From assembly GCA_029531795.1 (NCBI GenBank), contig JAPEIS010000013.1, positions 2,323,211 through 2,387,210 on the forward strand: a stretch of DNA of 64,000 nucleotides, written 5' to 3'. Positions 21,278 to 33,199 of this stretch are shown piece after piece. The first letter of the stretch is position 1; every line of letters starts with the position of its first letter. This DNA comes from Sclerotinia nivalis (Eukaryota; Ascomycota; Leotiomycetes; Helotiales; Sclerotiniaceae). The notes under the pieces were generated by a model that was not told where the DNA came from, searched no databases, and saw nothing but the letters and a program-made list of their open reading frames with translations. The translations under genes and the position numbers were made by a program.

Positions 21278-22793
21278 GTTGTTTGATTTTTTTTGAATCA
21301 AGTTGCAAAGTATATCTGATGTATGATAATGTTACTGTGGAGGATAAAAGTGATTGGAAGTGAAAGCTTTCTGTGGTAGCTGAGGCTTCGTGGAAATCAA
21401 GTTGTTTTTATAGACAGTCATACATTAGAGGCCAGTTTTGCACTTTCGTCATGTAATGATCACTCAGCAGTTGTATTATCTTTTGACGATACCGAGGCGT
21501 AGGAGGCGTGCGCAAAAGCTGAAAGGAATAAGTCTCCACAGGGACATCGCTCTTCCAATTTTCGAGGCAGAATATACACCGCCACTGAAAATTCACTAGA
21601 TAGGGTGGTATCCATTCCTATAAGCTTACAGACGATCTGACTCGTGATTTCGTATCTTTTCAATATTACGGTAAAACTTGGCAGCCTTACCGATATTATT
21701 TCTGTTTGAAACGGTAAGCTTACATTCATTGGGCGTTGGGGGCGGCACAGATTAGCGAGAATAAGCCTCTACAAGGGACAATTCTTCTATATAGGTTAGC
21801 TCTTTCGTAAATTTTTCACATCTATCCTAAGGCGGTTGTGTTGAAGATCAAGTGTTAAGTGATTGTAAACTAAGCTTATAGGATTGGCTGCGCAGTTGCC
21901 TAAAATCTCACTATAATTGGAATTGAATAGTTACCCATGCCGCGTAGAGGTAAGGCCTCAATCACAATTACGATATCATGATACAACCTACCTATGACGT
22001 TTAGAGAATTTGCTGATTGATGCGAGATTATTGAGTGGGATGACCAAAGCTGGTATGTGACGGCACAATCAACCTTAATCAATAGATGTACAAAGATACC
22101 TCGTATAAAGGTCATTTATATTTATTTCTTTACTTGCTTTCGACCCTCATGATATGTTATTGGTTGAATCCAGATTTTTTCTCTTCGCTTCAGGGCTGCC
22201 TAAAATGCATGAGAAAGGGGCTATGGGAAAACGGAAAATACATTCCCAAATCGTTCACCACTGAAGGTTTACCGACCCGAGTGAGATCTAAATTACCTGG
22301 ATAATGACTCACTTTGTTAGAGATCAATCATGAATTAATTCCTGATACAATAATGATTACCTGAAAACAAGGGTTATATCAGGTGGGCCATTGTGCGGTT
22401 CGGTGAAACATTCTTACCTATTGACATGTTTTCCACTATCACTTGACTTGTAGGAGTTTGCAAATCCGTCATCAGTCCTTAAGACTCTCTCAGTATTACG
22501 GCATGATTAAAACTTTATTGTCCTTTGATTCATCTACTATGGGATATCCTTCTGCTGTAGACACATTCATCTTATATTACTTTAATTATAGTCCATATCT
22601 ATGGCGATATATTACAGCTCTCTACGCTCTTCACGCAATTTATTCTGGAGATCTTTGACCGAGCATGGTCGATTGAATATGAAATAGTTGCGGAATTATT
22701 TTATTGTGGTTTTTGATCAAAAGTCATCCGAAATTTAGTCACCAAAAATATGCTGTGAGAAGTGAATAAAAGACGACAGAATTGACCAACGGC
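21278..22793. other. Intergenic, no gene seen
   Basis: The first few hundred bases are the catalase promoter. The rest is moderately AT-rich with short frames only. Confidence 0.5.
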
Positions 22794-23720
22794 ATGGGTT
22801 TCGATAATGACCTTTAATTCTATCAATTAGGTAATAACTTGCGGGATACATTTGTCATCGAGTTTGATAAAAGTGTTTGCAAGGAATCCAATTCACCGAT
22901 TGAGAATATTATGAACATCCTTCTTTCATTATCTGAGAGTACTATCCTTCACGCAATTACAGGAAAGCTTCACAAATTATTACACGAGTCTTTGGGTGAT
23001 TCACGACTACCAAGAGATCATCGTATCGCAAAAGCAGAGATGAAATGGAACTATGGTTCACATCCTAGGCGTTATTTAACTTCGACGAATCGTAGTCTCA
23101 TAAAGCGTTTCATTGGTACATTACGACGAAGACTGGAATCAATTCCGGAAAACAAAACAAACGAACCATTAAATTGGTCAGTTTCATATACCGGTTGGAC
23201 TCAAAGTGAGGGTCGAAGAGTTTATGAACATAGCAGGCACAACACGGGAAGCACCATCGCATAGTAAGTTTATACATAGTCCTTGGCCCAAATCCTACAA
23301 TCATTCTAGTCATATCCTCTCATTCAAAGTTCTCATATATCTAAAGTCCTTCTATACATAGCTCAGATACATTATCATCTAACATAATTTAGTCTTTTGG
23401 AAGCTGCCATGTGGAATAAATATCCCACCAAGAGATATTTACTTCGAAGTCTGACTATTGCCAACGTCACTGATGTAAGGTCAATAAGATTTGCGGAACA
23501 TGTCATCTCAATTCTAACTAATTCATATTTCTCATCGGCTGGTTTATGTGGAGCAATTGGTGGAGATAAAGCATCCGAATCAAGAGCTCAGAGGACCTGC
23601 ACAGAAGAGACTTGGGATAATGGTACGAGAGCTTTAATCAAACAGAAGGTTTACGAAGTCAATAAATCAAATTTGGAGAAAGGATCACAGCGATTTTGCT
23701 CTCTTTATGAGAAGATATAA
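22794..23720 (+). CDS. Unknown protein with a clear intron; 5' end uncertain
   Basis: A frame from about 22839 reads LRDTFVIEFDKSVCKESN, IENIMNILLSLSESTILHAI, LLHESLGDSRLPRDHRIAKA and PLNWSVSYTGWTQSEGRRVY, EHSRHNTGSTIA. It joins across a textbook intron (GTAAGT at ~23264, CTAAC branch, TTTAG at ~23393) to YLLEAAMWNKYPTKRYLLRS, IRFAEHVISILTNSYFSSAG and the stop at 23720. Phase is kept exactly across the intron, which supports a real gene. The SVSYTG..R..EH..H pattern is faintly like the start of a GIY-YIG-type fold, but I would not name it on that. An in-frame ATG at 22794 is separated from the frame by a TAA (22815), which could be CAA changed by C-to-T. The true start may instead be an upstream exon. 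Confidence 0.5.
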
Positions 23721-24058
23721 AGACCGAGTTCCCAGGATGTCGGAGAATGAAGTTAACAATCAATTCATGGGATATGAGTCCAATAATATCCATGAATATT
23801 GTCCCTCTCAACTCTCGAATGAGATCAATGATCTTGAAATCATTTTTGGCAATCAATGTAAGCATAGGACTTTCAATTGGCCCTGTTGACATGAAGTAAT
23901 AGAATGATATGAATTCGAGAATGTCCCAGTCGTCCAATGGATTCCCCATCTTCTTCATCAGGATCATATTATGTAAAGCCTGTCACGGTTCGAAGATTAT
24001 GTAAGCCGATCGTACCAATCGAACTCTGAACAATTAACACTCGGAGATCAATCATATA
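23721..24058. other. Short intergenic stretch before the transposon
   Basis: Nothing recognised. It ends with the TA dinucleotide target site (24057-24058) of the Fot1-like element. Confidence 0.5.
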
Positions 24059-25910
24059 ACATGGTTTATCAGTGTGCGGGTTATATCAGTGTGTGGGTCA
24101 CTTTCACCTCAATTCAATCTCTTCTCTTTCAACACGCGTTTTATCAACAATCTACAATGAATTCGAATAATCAAGAAGCCCGTATACTCCTCGTTATCGA
24201 AGCTATTCAAAAAGACAAAAAAATAAGCATTCGAAAAGTTACAAAGATGTATAATATCTCGAATACAATACTACAGTGTAGAATTAATGGTTTTACTTTT
24301 CGCTCCGAATATCGATCTAAATCTTATAATCTTTCAGAATTAGAAGAGAATATCATTTCTGAGTATATACTCGATATGAATATGAGAGGATTTCCATTTA
24401 AATTTAGAAATGTAGAAGATATAGCGAATCATATTCTTGAATCGAGGGGTGCAAAGTGTATTGGGAAGCTTTGGGTGTATCGATTCGTAAAGCATCGAAT
24501 CGAATTAAAGATGTATTTTAGTTGTGTTTATGATTTTCAAAGAGTTCTTTGCGAAGATCCTAAGTTTATTGAAGAATGGTTTCGATTAGTTTCGAATATA
24601 CGAGTGAAATATGGTATTCTCGATAGCGATTTCTACAATTTCGATGAAATAGGCTTTATAATAAGGATTATATGTATTGCAATGGTTGTTATTAGTGTTG
24701 AGAGATACGGTAGAAGTAAATCAGTACAATTAGGCAATCGAGAATGGGCTACAGCAATAATATGTGGAAATGGGGAGGGTGAAATTATATTTTCATTTCT
24801 AGTGGTTCAAGGATAGGTTCATCTTTCCAATTGGTATACCGAAACTGATTTTCCTGCGGAATGGGCTATTAAATCTATATCTAATGGATGGACAAACAAT
24901 GAGACAGGTTTAGAATGGTTGAAACACTTCGATAAGTATATTAAGAATCGAAGAAAGGGCAAATATCGAATGTTGGTACTAGATGGGTATGAAAGCTATG
25001 AATCAGTATCTTTTCAGTTGTATTGCAAAGAGAATGATATTATCTGTTTAAAATTACTACTATATTCAAGTCATTTAACTCAATCACTTGATGTTGACTG
25101 TTTTAGCAGTCTGAAACGTTCATATAGTATTCAAATTGATGGGTTTATCAAAGCACATATCAATCATATTTCGAAAGTTGAATTCTTTATAGCTTTCAAA
25201 GTTGTATACCAAGAATCAATTACGATTCAGAATATGAAATCAGGATTTCGAGGAACAGGTTTAATATCATTTGATTTTGAAGCTGTACTTTCGAAACTAG
25301 ATATTCGAATTCGTACATCTACTCCCCCCTCTTTCGATTAAGATTTATGGATTTCTCAAATCCCTTATAACCCAACTAAAGTTCTTTCACAATCGACTTT
25401 AGTAAGATCTCGAATAACTCATCATCAATCAAACTCTCCTACATTTATATTCGAGATTGTATTAGTTTTAGCTAAAGATACAAAAAGATTAGTATATGAA
25501 AATATACTTTTAAATGTAGAGATTTGTATACTTCGGGCAGCAAATGAAGCATTAAGCAAACATCGATATATAAAAAAAACTCAATTATGTCAAGAAGAAG
25601 TGCTTACTGGACAAAAGGCTACCAATATATTATTTCAGTAAAAAATTGATATTCAAATTCAATATGACGAGTATCAAAAAGGGGGGAATTCTAATAGGGA
25701 AACATCTTCTAATCGATACTGTAATAAGTATGGAAAAACTGGACATAATACAAGGATTTGTCAAAATAATGTAATAGATTCTAGATTATTAGAATCTTTA
25801 TAATTTTAATCAATTGATTTAATTGTTATTGAATAATATGGGTTTGAAAGAGTGAATTGAGGTGAAAGTGACCTATACATTGATATGACCCGCACACTGA
25901 TAAATCACGT
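24059..25910 (+). mobile_element. Fot1/Pogo-class (Tc1-mariner superfamily) DNA transposon, full length
   Basis: The element is 1,852 bp, bounded by TA on both sides (24057-24058 and 25911-25912). Terminal inverted repeats of about 60 bp start ACATGGTTTATCAGTGTGCG on the left and ACGTGATTTATCAGTGTGCG (reverse complement) on the right, and run on through GGTCACTTTCACCTCAATTC. Size, TA duplication and transposase type all fit fungal Fot1/Pogo elements. The internal gene fills nearly the whole element. Composition is strongly AT-rich relative to flanking DNA, as expected after RIP. Confidence 0.95.
24157..25803 (+). pseudogene. Pogo/Fot1 transposase with three in-frame stop codons and no frameshift
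   Basis: A single 549-codon frame from ATG 24157 (MNSNNQEARILLVIEAIQKD) to TAA 25801-25803. It has an N-terminal helix-turn-helix, with a CENP-B-type DNA-binding part (HILESRGAKCIGKLWVYRFV). The DDE core follows: first Asp in DFYNFDEIGF, second in MLVLDGYESYES, third in LTQSLDVDCF. The C-terminal zinc knuckle is YCNKYGKTGHNTRIC. The stops are TAG at 24814-24816, TAA at 25339-25341 and TAA at 25639-25641. All can come from CAG/CAA glutamine codons by C-to-T, and relatives usually have Gln around the second. Length and frame are otherwise preserved, so inactivation is by point transitions only, typical of repeat-induced point mutation. Confidence 0.92.
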
Positions 25911-25912
25911 TA

Positions 25913-26021
25913 TTTATAACTAGTATATATAATCCCTTCGGGGTTATCGACCTTTCACTCTCTAGTTATGAGTTCTAAGGATAATTGAACCCTGGTTTTC
26001 TAGCTCTTTACGGCGATTGTG
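25913..26021. other. Short spacer
   Basis: About 110 bases between the transposon and the inferred end of the coiled-coil gene on the minus strand. Confidence 0.4.
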
Positions 26022-26199
26022 TCACAAAGCCCACCATACGCTATCACCATTCAAATCCTTCGTTCTCAAAGTTAGGTCCCCAACAATAAAGAATAAGCTT
26101 GCTCTAGCCAATCTATTTAAAGGGCAAAAGTTGATCATATTCTCCAACCAGAACGTGAAGAATCGATTTGTTTGTGGATCAGAACACACGCTCACGAAT

Positions 26200-26566
26200 C
26201 AGAATCAGTGGCTGCGCAACGGGTACCCGCGGGGCGGATAATGACTCTGGTGGGTTATCCGTGGGTAACCCGCTGGCGGGGCGGATAACCGCAAATAATC
26301 TGCGGGTTAGTGGATACTCGCTTATTTTTTGAAGCTATTCCCAAAATATTATACTAATTTTTATACTAATCTTTCATAAATTATCCAAATTATCCACCAA
26401 CCCGCAGATTATCCGCAGATAATCTGCGGATAACCCGTACGGGGCGGGTTATTTTAAAACCTCAACGGGTAAGCCGCGGGGCGGGTTCTAGCTCTAATGG
26501 GTAACCCACGGGGCGGATTATTTGCGGATATCCGTGGGTGGCGGATAATTTATGCGCAGCTATGAG
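26200..26566. mobile_element. Non-autonomous hAT-like inverted-repeat element (367 bp) with 8-bp target duplication
   Basis: The block is rich in GGGTAACCCG, GCGGATAA and their complements, arranged as inverted repeats around an AT-rich centre. Outer ends are CAGAATCAGTGGCTGCGCA (left) and CTCATAGCTGCGCA (right, reverse complement), sharing GCTGCGCA. It is flanked by TCACGAAT (26192-26199) and TCACGATT (26567-26574), an 8-bp duplication with one mismatch, the size typical of hAT transposition. No transposase is present. Confidence 0.75.
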
Positions 26567-27015
26567 TCACGATTGACTGCATTTTTGTTGATAACCACAC
26601 AACGTGATATTGACCTTCCTCTTCACCGTAAACTTGTTGACAATCTTGAGAAAAATCTTTGGGCATACCGTGGAATAGTAGGAAGATATGCTCTTTCATT
26701 GGTAGATGTGGCTTCAATAACATATCATCGAAGTTGTCGGCAATCGTGATACCATAACGGGAGGTTTCAAACTTCACCACCACCACTCTTCCCTTTATCT
26801 CATCATACCTTTGTATAACATCAAAGTAAATTTTGACATCCTCTTCAGTGATTTGCTTGTTGTAATCTGCATTGTATAAGTGATGGCATTTAAGTTGATT
26901 TGATGAATCCTCGAAACTTTCTTGTAAGATCTCGAGGTTTTCCAATTTTGAGGTGAGATCATTGACTTGTGTTTGTAGATTAGAATTTTTCTTCTCGACA
27001 ATCCTCCAATTCTTT

Positions 27016-27231
27016 CGATAAATCTTTTGATGAGGCTTTGCCATTGTCCAGGCTTAGGCCAGATGACAAGGCCTTCTGATTATCCAACTTAAGGTCAGAC
27101 AATGTGGCTTTCTGGTTATCCAGGCTTAGATCGGACGATGAGACTTTCTCATTATCCAGGTTAGGGACACACAAAGAGGCTTTCCGATTATTTAGATTAA
27201 GACTAGACAATAAGCTGCTTCGATTATTTAG
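27016..27231 (-). repeat. Six tandem 36-bp (12-residue) coding repeats
   Basis: In-frame units LNNRSSLLSSLN, LNNRKASLCVPN, LDNEKVSSSDLS, LDNQKATLSDLK, LDNQKALSSGLS and LDNGKASSKDLS. The conserved core is L-[DN]-N-x-K-x-x-x-x-x-L. Sharper conservation in the last four suggests recent expansion at that side. Confidence 0.9.
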
Positions 27232-28296
27232 GTTGCGGCCAGAAGAATTTGGTTTCATCAAAGTTTGACGCAGAGGAGTACCGTGGGATGAAGAGGTTTG
27301 CGAGGTAATTTTTTTAACTGGAGTGCCTGGATGATTCGATACCTTTCTTTTCGGTGCGGGTGATCCTTGAATTATTGATAATTGTCTTTGGGCCTCCCTT
27401 CTTCCCATCTCCTTCAACATATCCGGGTCGGTAGGTAGTGATGCGATCTTCTGTGCTTCATTCTTTCGTCCCAATTCAACAATTCGCTTATGGGCGATCT
27501 TCATGGTTAATGATATCATTGATGGTTGGCTTTAATGTGGGATCCAATCCAAAGTATTTCACACACCCTTCGACAATTTTCGGATCAATCTGGTTTGAAA
27601 AATTCCTAGATGTTGTCTGAGTCCTGAAGACTCAACATCGGTCAAAGATTCGAAAATTGATCTCACAAGATCTTTTCCACTGATTTGTATTAAGGAGGGT
27701 AGAATTTCCTTTGTCTCTTGTTCCTTGACTCTTATTGCTTCATCCTTGAAAAGATTCAATTCAACCAAGGTTTTCTCACTCATCTGCCCTCTCTCGAATG
27801 CTAGTTTTGAATCCCGCATTATTCCCTTAGCCGATTCCCTATAGGAAGTGGTGAAATCAATCTTCTCAGCAATACATCCTTCGATAATGGAGATTTCTTT
27901 CTGGGCTTTCATCGTCCACCTGTGGAGTTCATCATTATTGATAAACTCCTGTACTGGGAGAAGTTCTCGGTATCTTGGAATAAAATCTGTCGCTACCTTT
28001 GCCTTATCTATTTGTAGTTTCCTTGCTTCATTCAAACCTCTTGAACGAACATCGAAGATGTATTGATTTTGAGGCATGATTATTTCTAAAGAAGAAATCG
28101 AGTAATGAATGAACTTAAAGTAAGTTGTACGAGTTCAATTGATTTAAAGAAATAATTTGCGGTGCATGAATGAAATGTGTGACATGGCAAGAATGTACAA
28201 AGTAAAAGCTTGGTGAACCCTTCTCTCAAAACATGGTGGGTGAGAAATGCCCCACTTATAAATCCCCGAACACCGATACCAGATTTCAATTATTCA

Positions 28297-29080
28297 TCAT
28301 TCTTCATCATCCTGCTCCAAGTCACTCCACGATGGTTGTCTGGATTGCTCTGACCAATCTACAACTAGGGAAGAAATTTTTGAATGATTCGGTGAAGTTT
28401 CTGTAGAGATCATTTCCTTCTTGTCTTCCTTCTTCTTCTTTTCTACTCTTGCTAGTGTCGAAACCTTTTCAGTTCGTTCGTGTTGTGTCTTCCGCTTGAG
28501 GTTAAAGACTGGACGAAATTGGCCAATTCTTCGATTAATCTTTGGTGTCTGTGTTGAACTTATCGTTTGAGACGATGGGATTGTATCATCCATTTGTATG
28601 ACTTTTTCTGATTGCATTCCTTGTGATGGGTATGTGATTTCAGATGACTTCCAGGAAGAATACACAGCGAATTTATCGTCAGGTTCTAATGTCTGAGTTC
28701 GTCTTGTTTCATTTCGGGGAGTCGGGAATTCTTGTATGGCCTCTTCGAATGTGAGAGGAGAGGAGTAAAGCGTTAAGGATGGAGAACGACTAAAGGAACT
28801 AGGAGACTCGGAACGGAGGGACAAGGATTCGTCGTGGAGGGACGAGGATTGGCGGCGGATGTACTGTTTCATCTCCTCCTTGAGCTTTCGTACTTCCTCT
28901 CTGAGAGATCGGTTCTCCTCCTTCACACTGGCGAGTTCATCCTCATATGATCTTTCCACTGTATTCATTAGAACTAAATTGTACATTGAAATGAAGGTAT
29001 AACTTACACTTATCCAAAGTCTCTCGAAGATTATGCATAATGATTGATTGGGATGATCCTCCTGATGAGAATACCGACAT
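28297..29080 (-). CDS. Coiled-coil, Ser-rich hypothetical protein
   Basis: Exon 1 from ATG 29080 (MSVFSSGGSSQSIIMHNLRE, TLDK) ends at GTAAGT. A ~48-nt intron with CTAAT branch and ATACAG acceptor brings in LERSYEDELASVKEENRSLR. A leucine-zipper-like heptad follows (REEVRKLKEEMKQYIRRQ), then a long Ser/Thr/Pro-rich, probably disordered part with basic KKKKEDKK near the C-terminus. The acidic end WSDLEQDDEE stops at 28297. The protein is about 240 residues. It lies only ~220 bases upstream of the other coiled-coil gene in the same orientation, so the two may be functionally paired. No family recognised. Confidence 0.6.
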
Positions 29081-31412
29081 TTTGAAATATATTCTTATCT
29101 CGTGTAGATATAAATGAGCAGATTTGATACTCTAGATGATTTGATGATCTGGCATAACGGATTAAATTCAATGACTTCATTGAATTGATGAATGGTCATC
29201 CCCGCATGACTTAGGAAGTGTCAACTTTGGCACCTTCCTTCTTTACATTAAATGCTTGAAACGATAACGATATCGATATATGAAGATAAGAATCTTCAAT
29301 AATGGGGTCCATTAGATATGTCTTGAAAACATTAAGACTTATTTTAAGTCATACTATACTAAACTTATAGTAAGTATGTTCTGAAAGTAATGTTGGCCAT
29401 CACAGATGTCACTATGACATATGGTTGATCTGGATTTTGATCATGGGAATGTCTTTGTTTATGTACGTGAGTAATTTTTAAATGATTACTCACGCACAAA
29501 AGCAAATAACCAGGTTGCATATCAAAATACTTTTGATTTGACTCCTACACTTATGTTCAGTACTCTATTCATCCCCATGTAGTAGATGAGTATGCTGCAG
29601 GGGAAGAAATAAATGGTTCGGCCTTGATTAACGTACGTTAGTAGTTTCCAGGATCAATATGAACAAGATTCGATATAACCCAATTTTAGGTCGGCGGGTG
29701 GTTGTGTCTAATAATATCTCATAATTGATGAGGTGAATCACGTGCCGCATCTAAATAAGATCTAGCCTTTGCTTGAGTATGTGGATAGTCGAATCGAGGA
29801 ATGGGTATAGATAATCATCCAAGAAATAACTCCTATATTCATCATTAAATTCAGCTAATCTCAACAGGTAGTGATGAATACTAACTATAAGATGGTAATA
29901 CTAGATGTGGAGGCCTTTACTAACGTACATGAGTTAGATGTTCCAGAAATGATTTGGAAGAAAAAAAGATGTAATGGAGAAGAAGGGAAAAATAGAATGG
30001 GAGAAGGGAAGAAGTATATATAGTTTGAGAAAGGCGCTAATGAGGTCAACTATATTCACTTCGCTCTTTCCAATTTGTTCTTCCCCCCTTTATTGTCGCT
30101 TATATACTTTTCACTACCGATTATTTTCATTAATTAGTCTTACTTTCTTGTTAGTGCTAGTATCAAATTATAGGGTTAGACCATGATGAGGTCAACGAGT
30201 GTTGACTTAACTTTGATGAAGAAGCGGGATTTCTATTAACAACACATTTACCCCATAAAAGACTTTGGAGCTGCTATAATCACCGATAACACAATCAATC
30301 TTTCTACCAGAATTCCAATACTCGACAACCTCCCCAACCACAATCATCAATTTTATCACTATTAGCTCTAGAAAAACCCGAAAGGATTAAAATTAGATAA
30401 GATACATTTCTCTACCAACAACAAGAAAACATTTTTCATCAGCTCAATCTCAGATCTGCTTCTAGCAATTATTTATACTTTGATCAATGCTCTGATAATC
30501 AAGCCGTAACAACGTTACCATTCCACTTGTGCTACCTGGATTGGATGTCGCCAATCTTCTCCAATTCACTTCGGAAGACTTACACAAATTCTTGAGGTAT
30601 GCAGCGTCGCAGATTCTCCCAGCGCATTCAATGGCTGGACTGAACGTCGCGGTATCTCAAATTCAAATAGAATAGCTTTTAGATTAGCAATCCTACAGAT
30701 ATTGCACATCTTTTAACATGTTCCATCTCCTTTTCTTACTGATCCACAGGACTTCGCGCCATTCCCCCTTCATCTCTGACTTCTTCATTCCAGTCATGTG
30801 TAGGGAAAATCTTTTTCGTTGAACTCTGAGTCGAAGGGCAGGCTCCCGAATCGTGGCATTAGTCGACCTGATGTGTTGCGAAAGTAGATTCTGACATGGG
30901 GTATGGTCACCAAGGTACGCGAGGTACGCGAAAGATATGAAGGGGAAGGATGGAGATGTTGTGGAATGAAATTTTTGTAGAAAGGCATACATAAATATTA
31001 AGCGGCAAAAAGCTGAGCCTTTACTGATGATTGTAGATCAGGTCGAAACGCCAATACTTCTGGCAACTAGCTTAAAAAATCACCAACCCCTTATCGAACC
31101 GAGCTCGCCTGGGACAGTGAATAAAAGCCCCACTCTGCTACGACCCCCACTCTAATAATGAATCCTTTAACCCATGAGCAACTCTCTTGGTACTTGGATG
31201 AAAGCATACGTTTTAAAGACTTTGGTATCCTCCAGACCTTATTGCTCCTGCAAGGCATTGATCAACTCAAAGATCATGACCAGTTCAAAGCGAAGAACAT
31301 AGCATTATCCACAAGGATCAAAAATTATACCTGAAGTTTCGAACCTCAACAAAAGTAATTGAGCCGAGTGCCGCGAAGGGAATTTCTTGAAAAATTAGAT
31401 CGTTCTCGCTGA
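29081..31412. other. Gene-poor region
   Basis: No supported gene in over 2 kb. Open frames at 29974-30186 and 30693-30992 lack motifs. The stretch 30240-30680 has protein-like Gln/Leu runs in one frame (LLALEKPERIKIR, HQLNLRSASSNYLYFDQ) broken by stops, possibly an old repeat-element relic. Confidence 0.4.
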
Positions 31413-33199
31413 ATGTCGATTCACTGGATATACAACTTGTTCTGCAGTAAAGACGAAAGGACACCGAGGCATCATTTTGAAGATATGGAGCTCATCCCCA
31501 TGCAACTAACATCAATTGGGAAGCTTAGTTTGGGACCTAGAAGATGGGCTTTGATAATTGTGTTGAGTCTCTGCTTAATGCCTAGTAGGACTGATGGATT
31601 GGATTATGTTGGAGGAGATATAGTGATAACGGAAGAGCAAGATGAAAATGGTCAAAATTTAGCCGCACTATAATCTATTAATTCACACTATTGCTCGTTA
31701 ACCGATCAATCACCCCTCCGTAGGCATCCAGATTTTTTCTATGTGTCCCTCTACTCGTGCGCGCCTGGCAGATTCAGGGCTGCCATTTCCCATTGTGCAG
31801 AACAACGTTCTACCATCACTCCTTAATCACTGGGACCACTCTATCAACAAAAACTCTTGCAACATATTTCAAATGAACTTCCCACATTAAAATTTACAGT
31901 AGCATACAAAGGGAATAATTTCGAGATACTTTCGTGAAGCTGCGTTTTGAACCTGCAAGTCTGATTTTGTTTCTCCTCGTTTCATTGCCATCAATTCCCC
32001 ATCGTGCTTTCTACTCTTAATATCCAGCGCATGCATAGTGTTTAGTGTTCTTACAGCAAGATAGAGACGGATCCCAAGCTATTCAACTACAGCTACTCCC
32101 TTTTGCACTGTTAAACCATTGCCATTACCACCGTCATAGCAATCTCCCCCTTTGACTCCCTTGCTAATCCAATTCTCAGCAACTCCGTCTCTATCTCTCA
32201 GTATATAGAACTGGAATGAGAGGAAGAGACTCCTGGTTCTTTGGAGGCTCTTATCCAGACTAACAAAAATGATCCCACTCTTTGCGACTGAGTAGCATGT
32301 GATGTTGTCAAACCTTTAATGATTCGAGGAGCAGGAGATCTTTCAGGATGACTTGTTAATATGCCACCAATCTCGCTTCCACTTCTAACCTCACGTTACC
32401 AATTTCAGCCATCAACATCGAGTCATTCGGATATCTTCTACTCTTATACCCGATTAAACAATAATCTTCACCGACCTCATCTCCAGCTGCGAGCTAACAT
32501 CTACAGACTTAGCAACTAAAAATCGAGGTCCAATACACATCAGTTTACAAGTTGACAATCGAGACAGCATACCAACATTGTCATCGAGATAAGAGCGGAG
32601 GGGATGATTTTGCTTCATGTTATGACCTATCTCTTCCGCCAATCCTATGCCACCAGTCTCAGCAGGTCACCCACTGATAGTGCTCGCCTCATCCAAAATT
32701 CTTTCATTAAAACATCCGTTTAGGGACATCAAGCTGTGAATCTCCTGGCAAACTAATGTGAATGAAGATACTTCACCAAGCTTGATATTCGCTAGTCATC
32801 CGTGTGGTATTCATAAGGTAGTAAGTCGTTGTTTTCCTTGATAAGGAGGTCTTGCTCGTACACAAAATCCCATCAAGAAGAATGCAGACGGGAGTGGGGA
32901 ATCGTCGAGCACAGAGTCATGTATTGACTGGCCTTCTATGATTGAATTAGTGAGTTACAAGGACAGAGCCGCCACACCCAAGCGAAGGTGTGCGGGATAC
33001 GAACCTAAGAAAGAACTCAAGCAAGGACTTGGATTGGCATGAACCCAAACTTATCTCGAAACCAACCTTCGCTCCCTAATCTCGCTGATAGTGCACTAGG
33101 ACAAGAATTCCAAGAAAGTGTGCGCAAGAGGACTATGATTCCTTCTTCGCGGTCCAGAACTCATCGCAAACACACGGTTGTCATCGCGAGGAATTTATC
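31413..33199. other. Gene-poor region
   Basis: An 86-codon frame at 31413-31673 with one hydrophobic stretch (RRWALIIVLSLCLMPS) has no other support. Nothing else recognised. Confidence 0.4.

Larger units (their letters stand above)
26022..28077 (-). pseudogene. Coiled-coil protein gene interrupted by a hAT-like element and by frameshift(s)
   Basis: Start at 28077 (MPQNQYIFDVRSRGLNEARK). A helical N-terminal part (RWTMKAQKEISIIEGCIAEK) leads to SGKDL at a GTGAGA donor. A ~49-nt intron ending CTCAG brings in NFSNQIDPKIVEGCVKYFGL. The junction to the next part (HKRIVELGRKNEAQKIASLP) is one base out of frame or needs another short intron. Then comes a Ser/Thr-rich linker, six 12-residue LDN repeats, and a coiled coil (LQTQVNDLTSKLENLEILQE) entered by a second one-base shift in an A-run near 26995. 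The last part (MPKDFSQDCQQVYGEEEGQY) runs to KMQSIV and is cut by the element at 26200-26566. Deleting the element plus one target copy reopens the frame to a stop at 26022. I recognise no family. Confidence 0.55.

Noticed and set aside
24059..25910. Cellular CENP-B-like gene
   Set aside because: TIRs, TA duplication, size and stop-codon decay show it is a transposon rather than a domesticated gene.
30693..30992. 99-codon minus-strand frame
   Set aside because: Two overlapping frames of similar length in the same place, neither with recognisable features.
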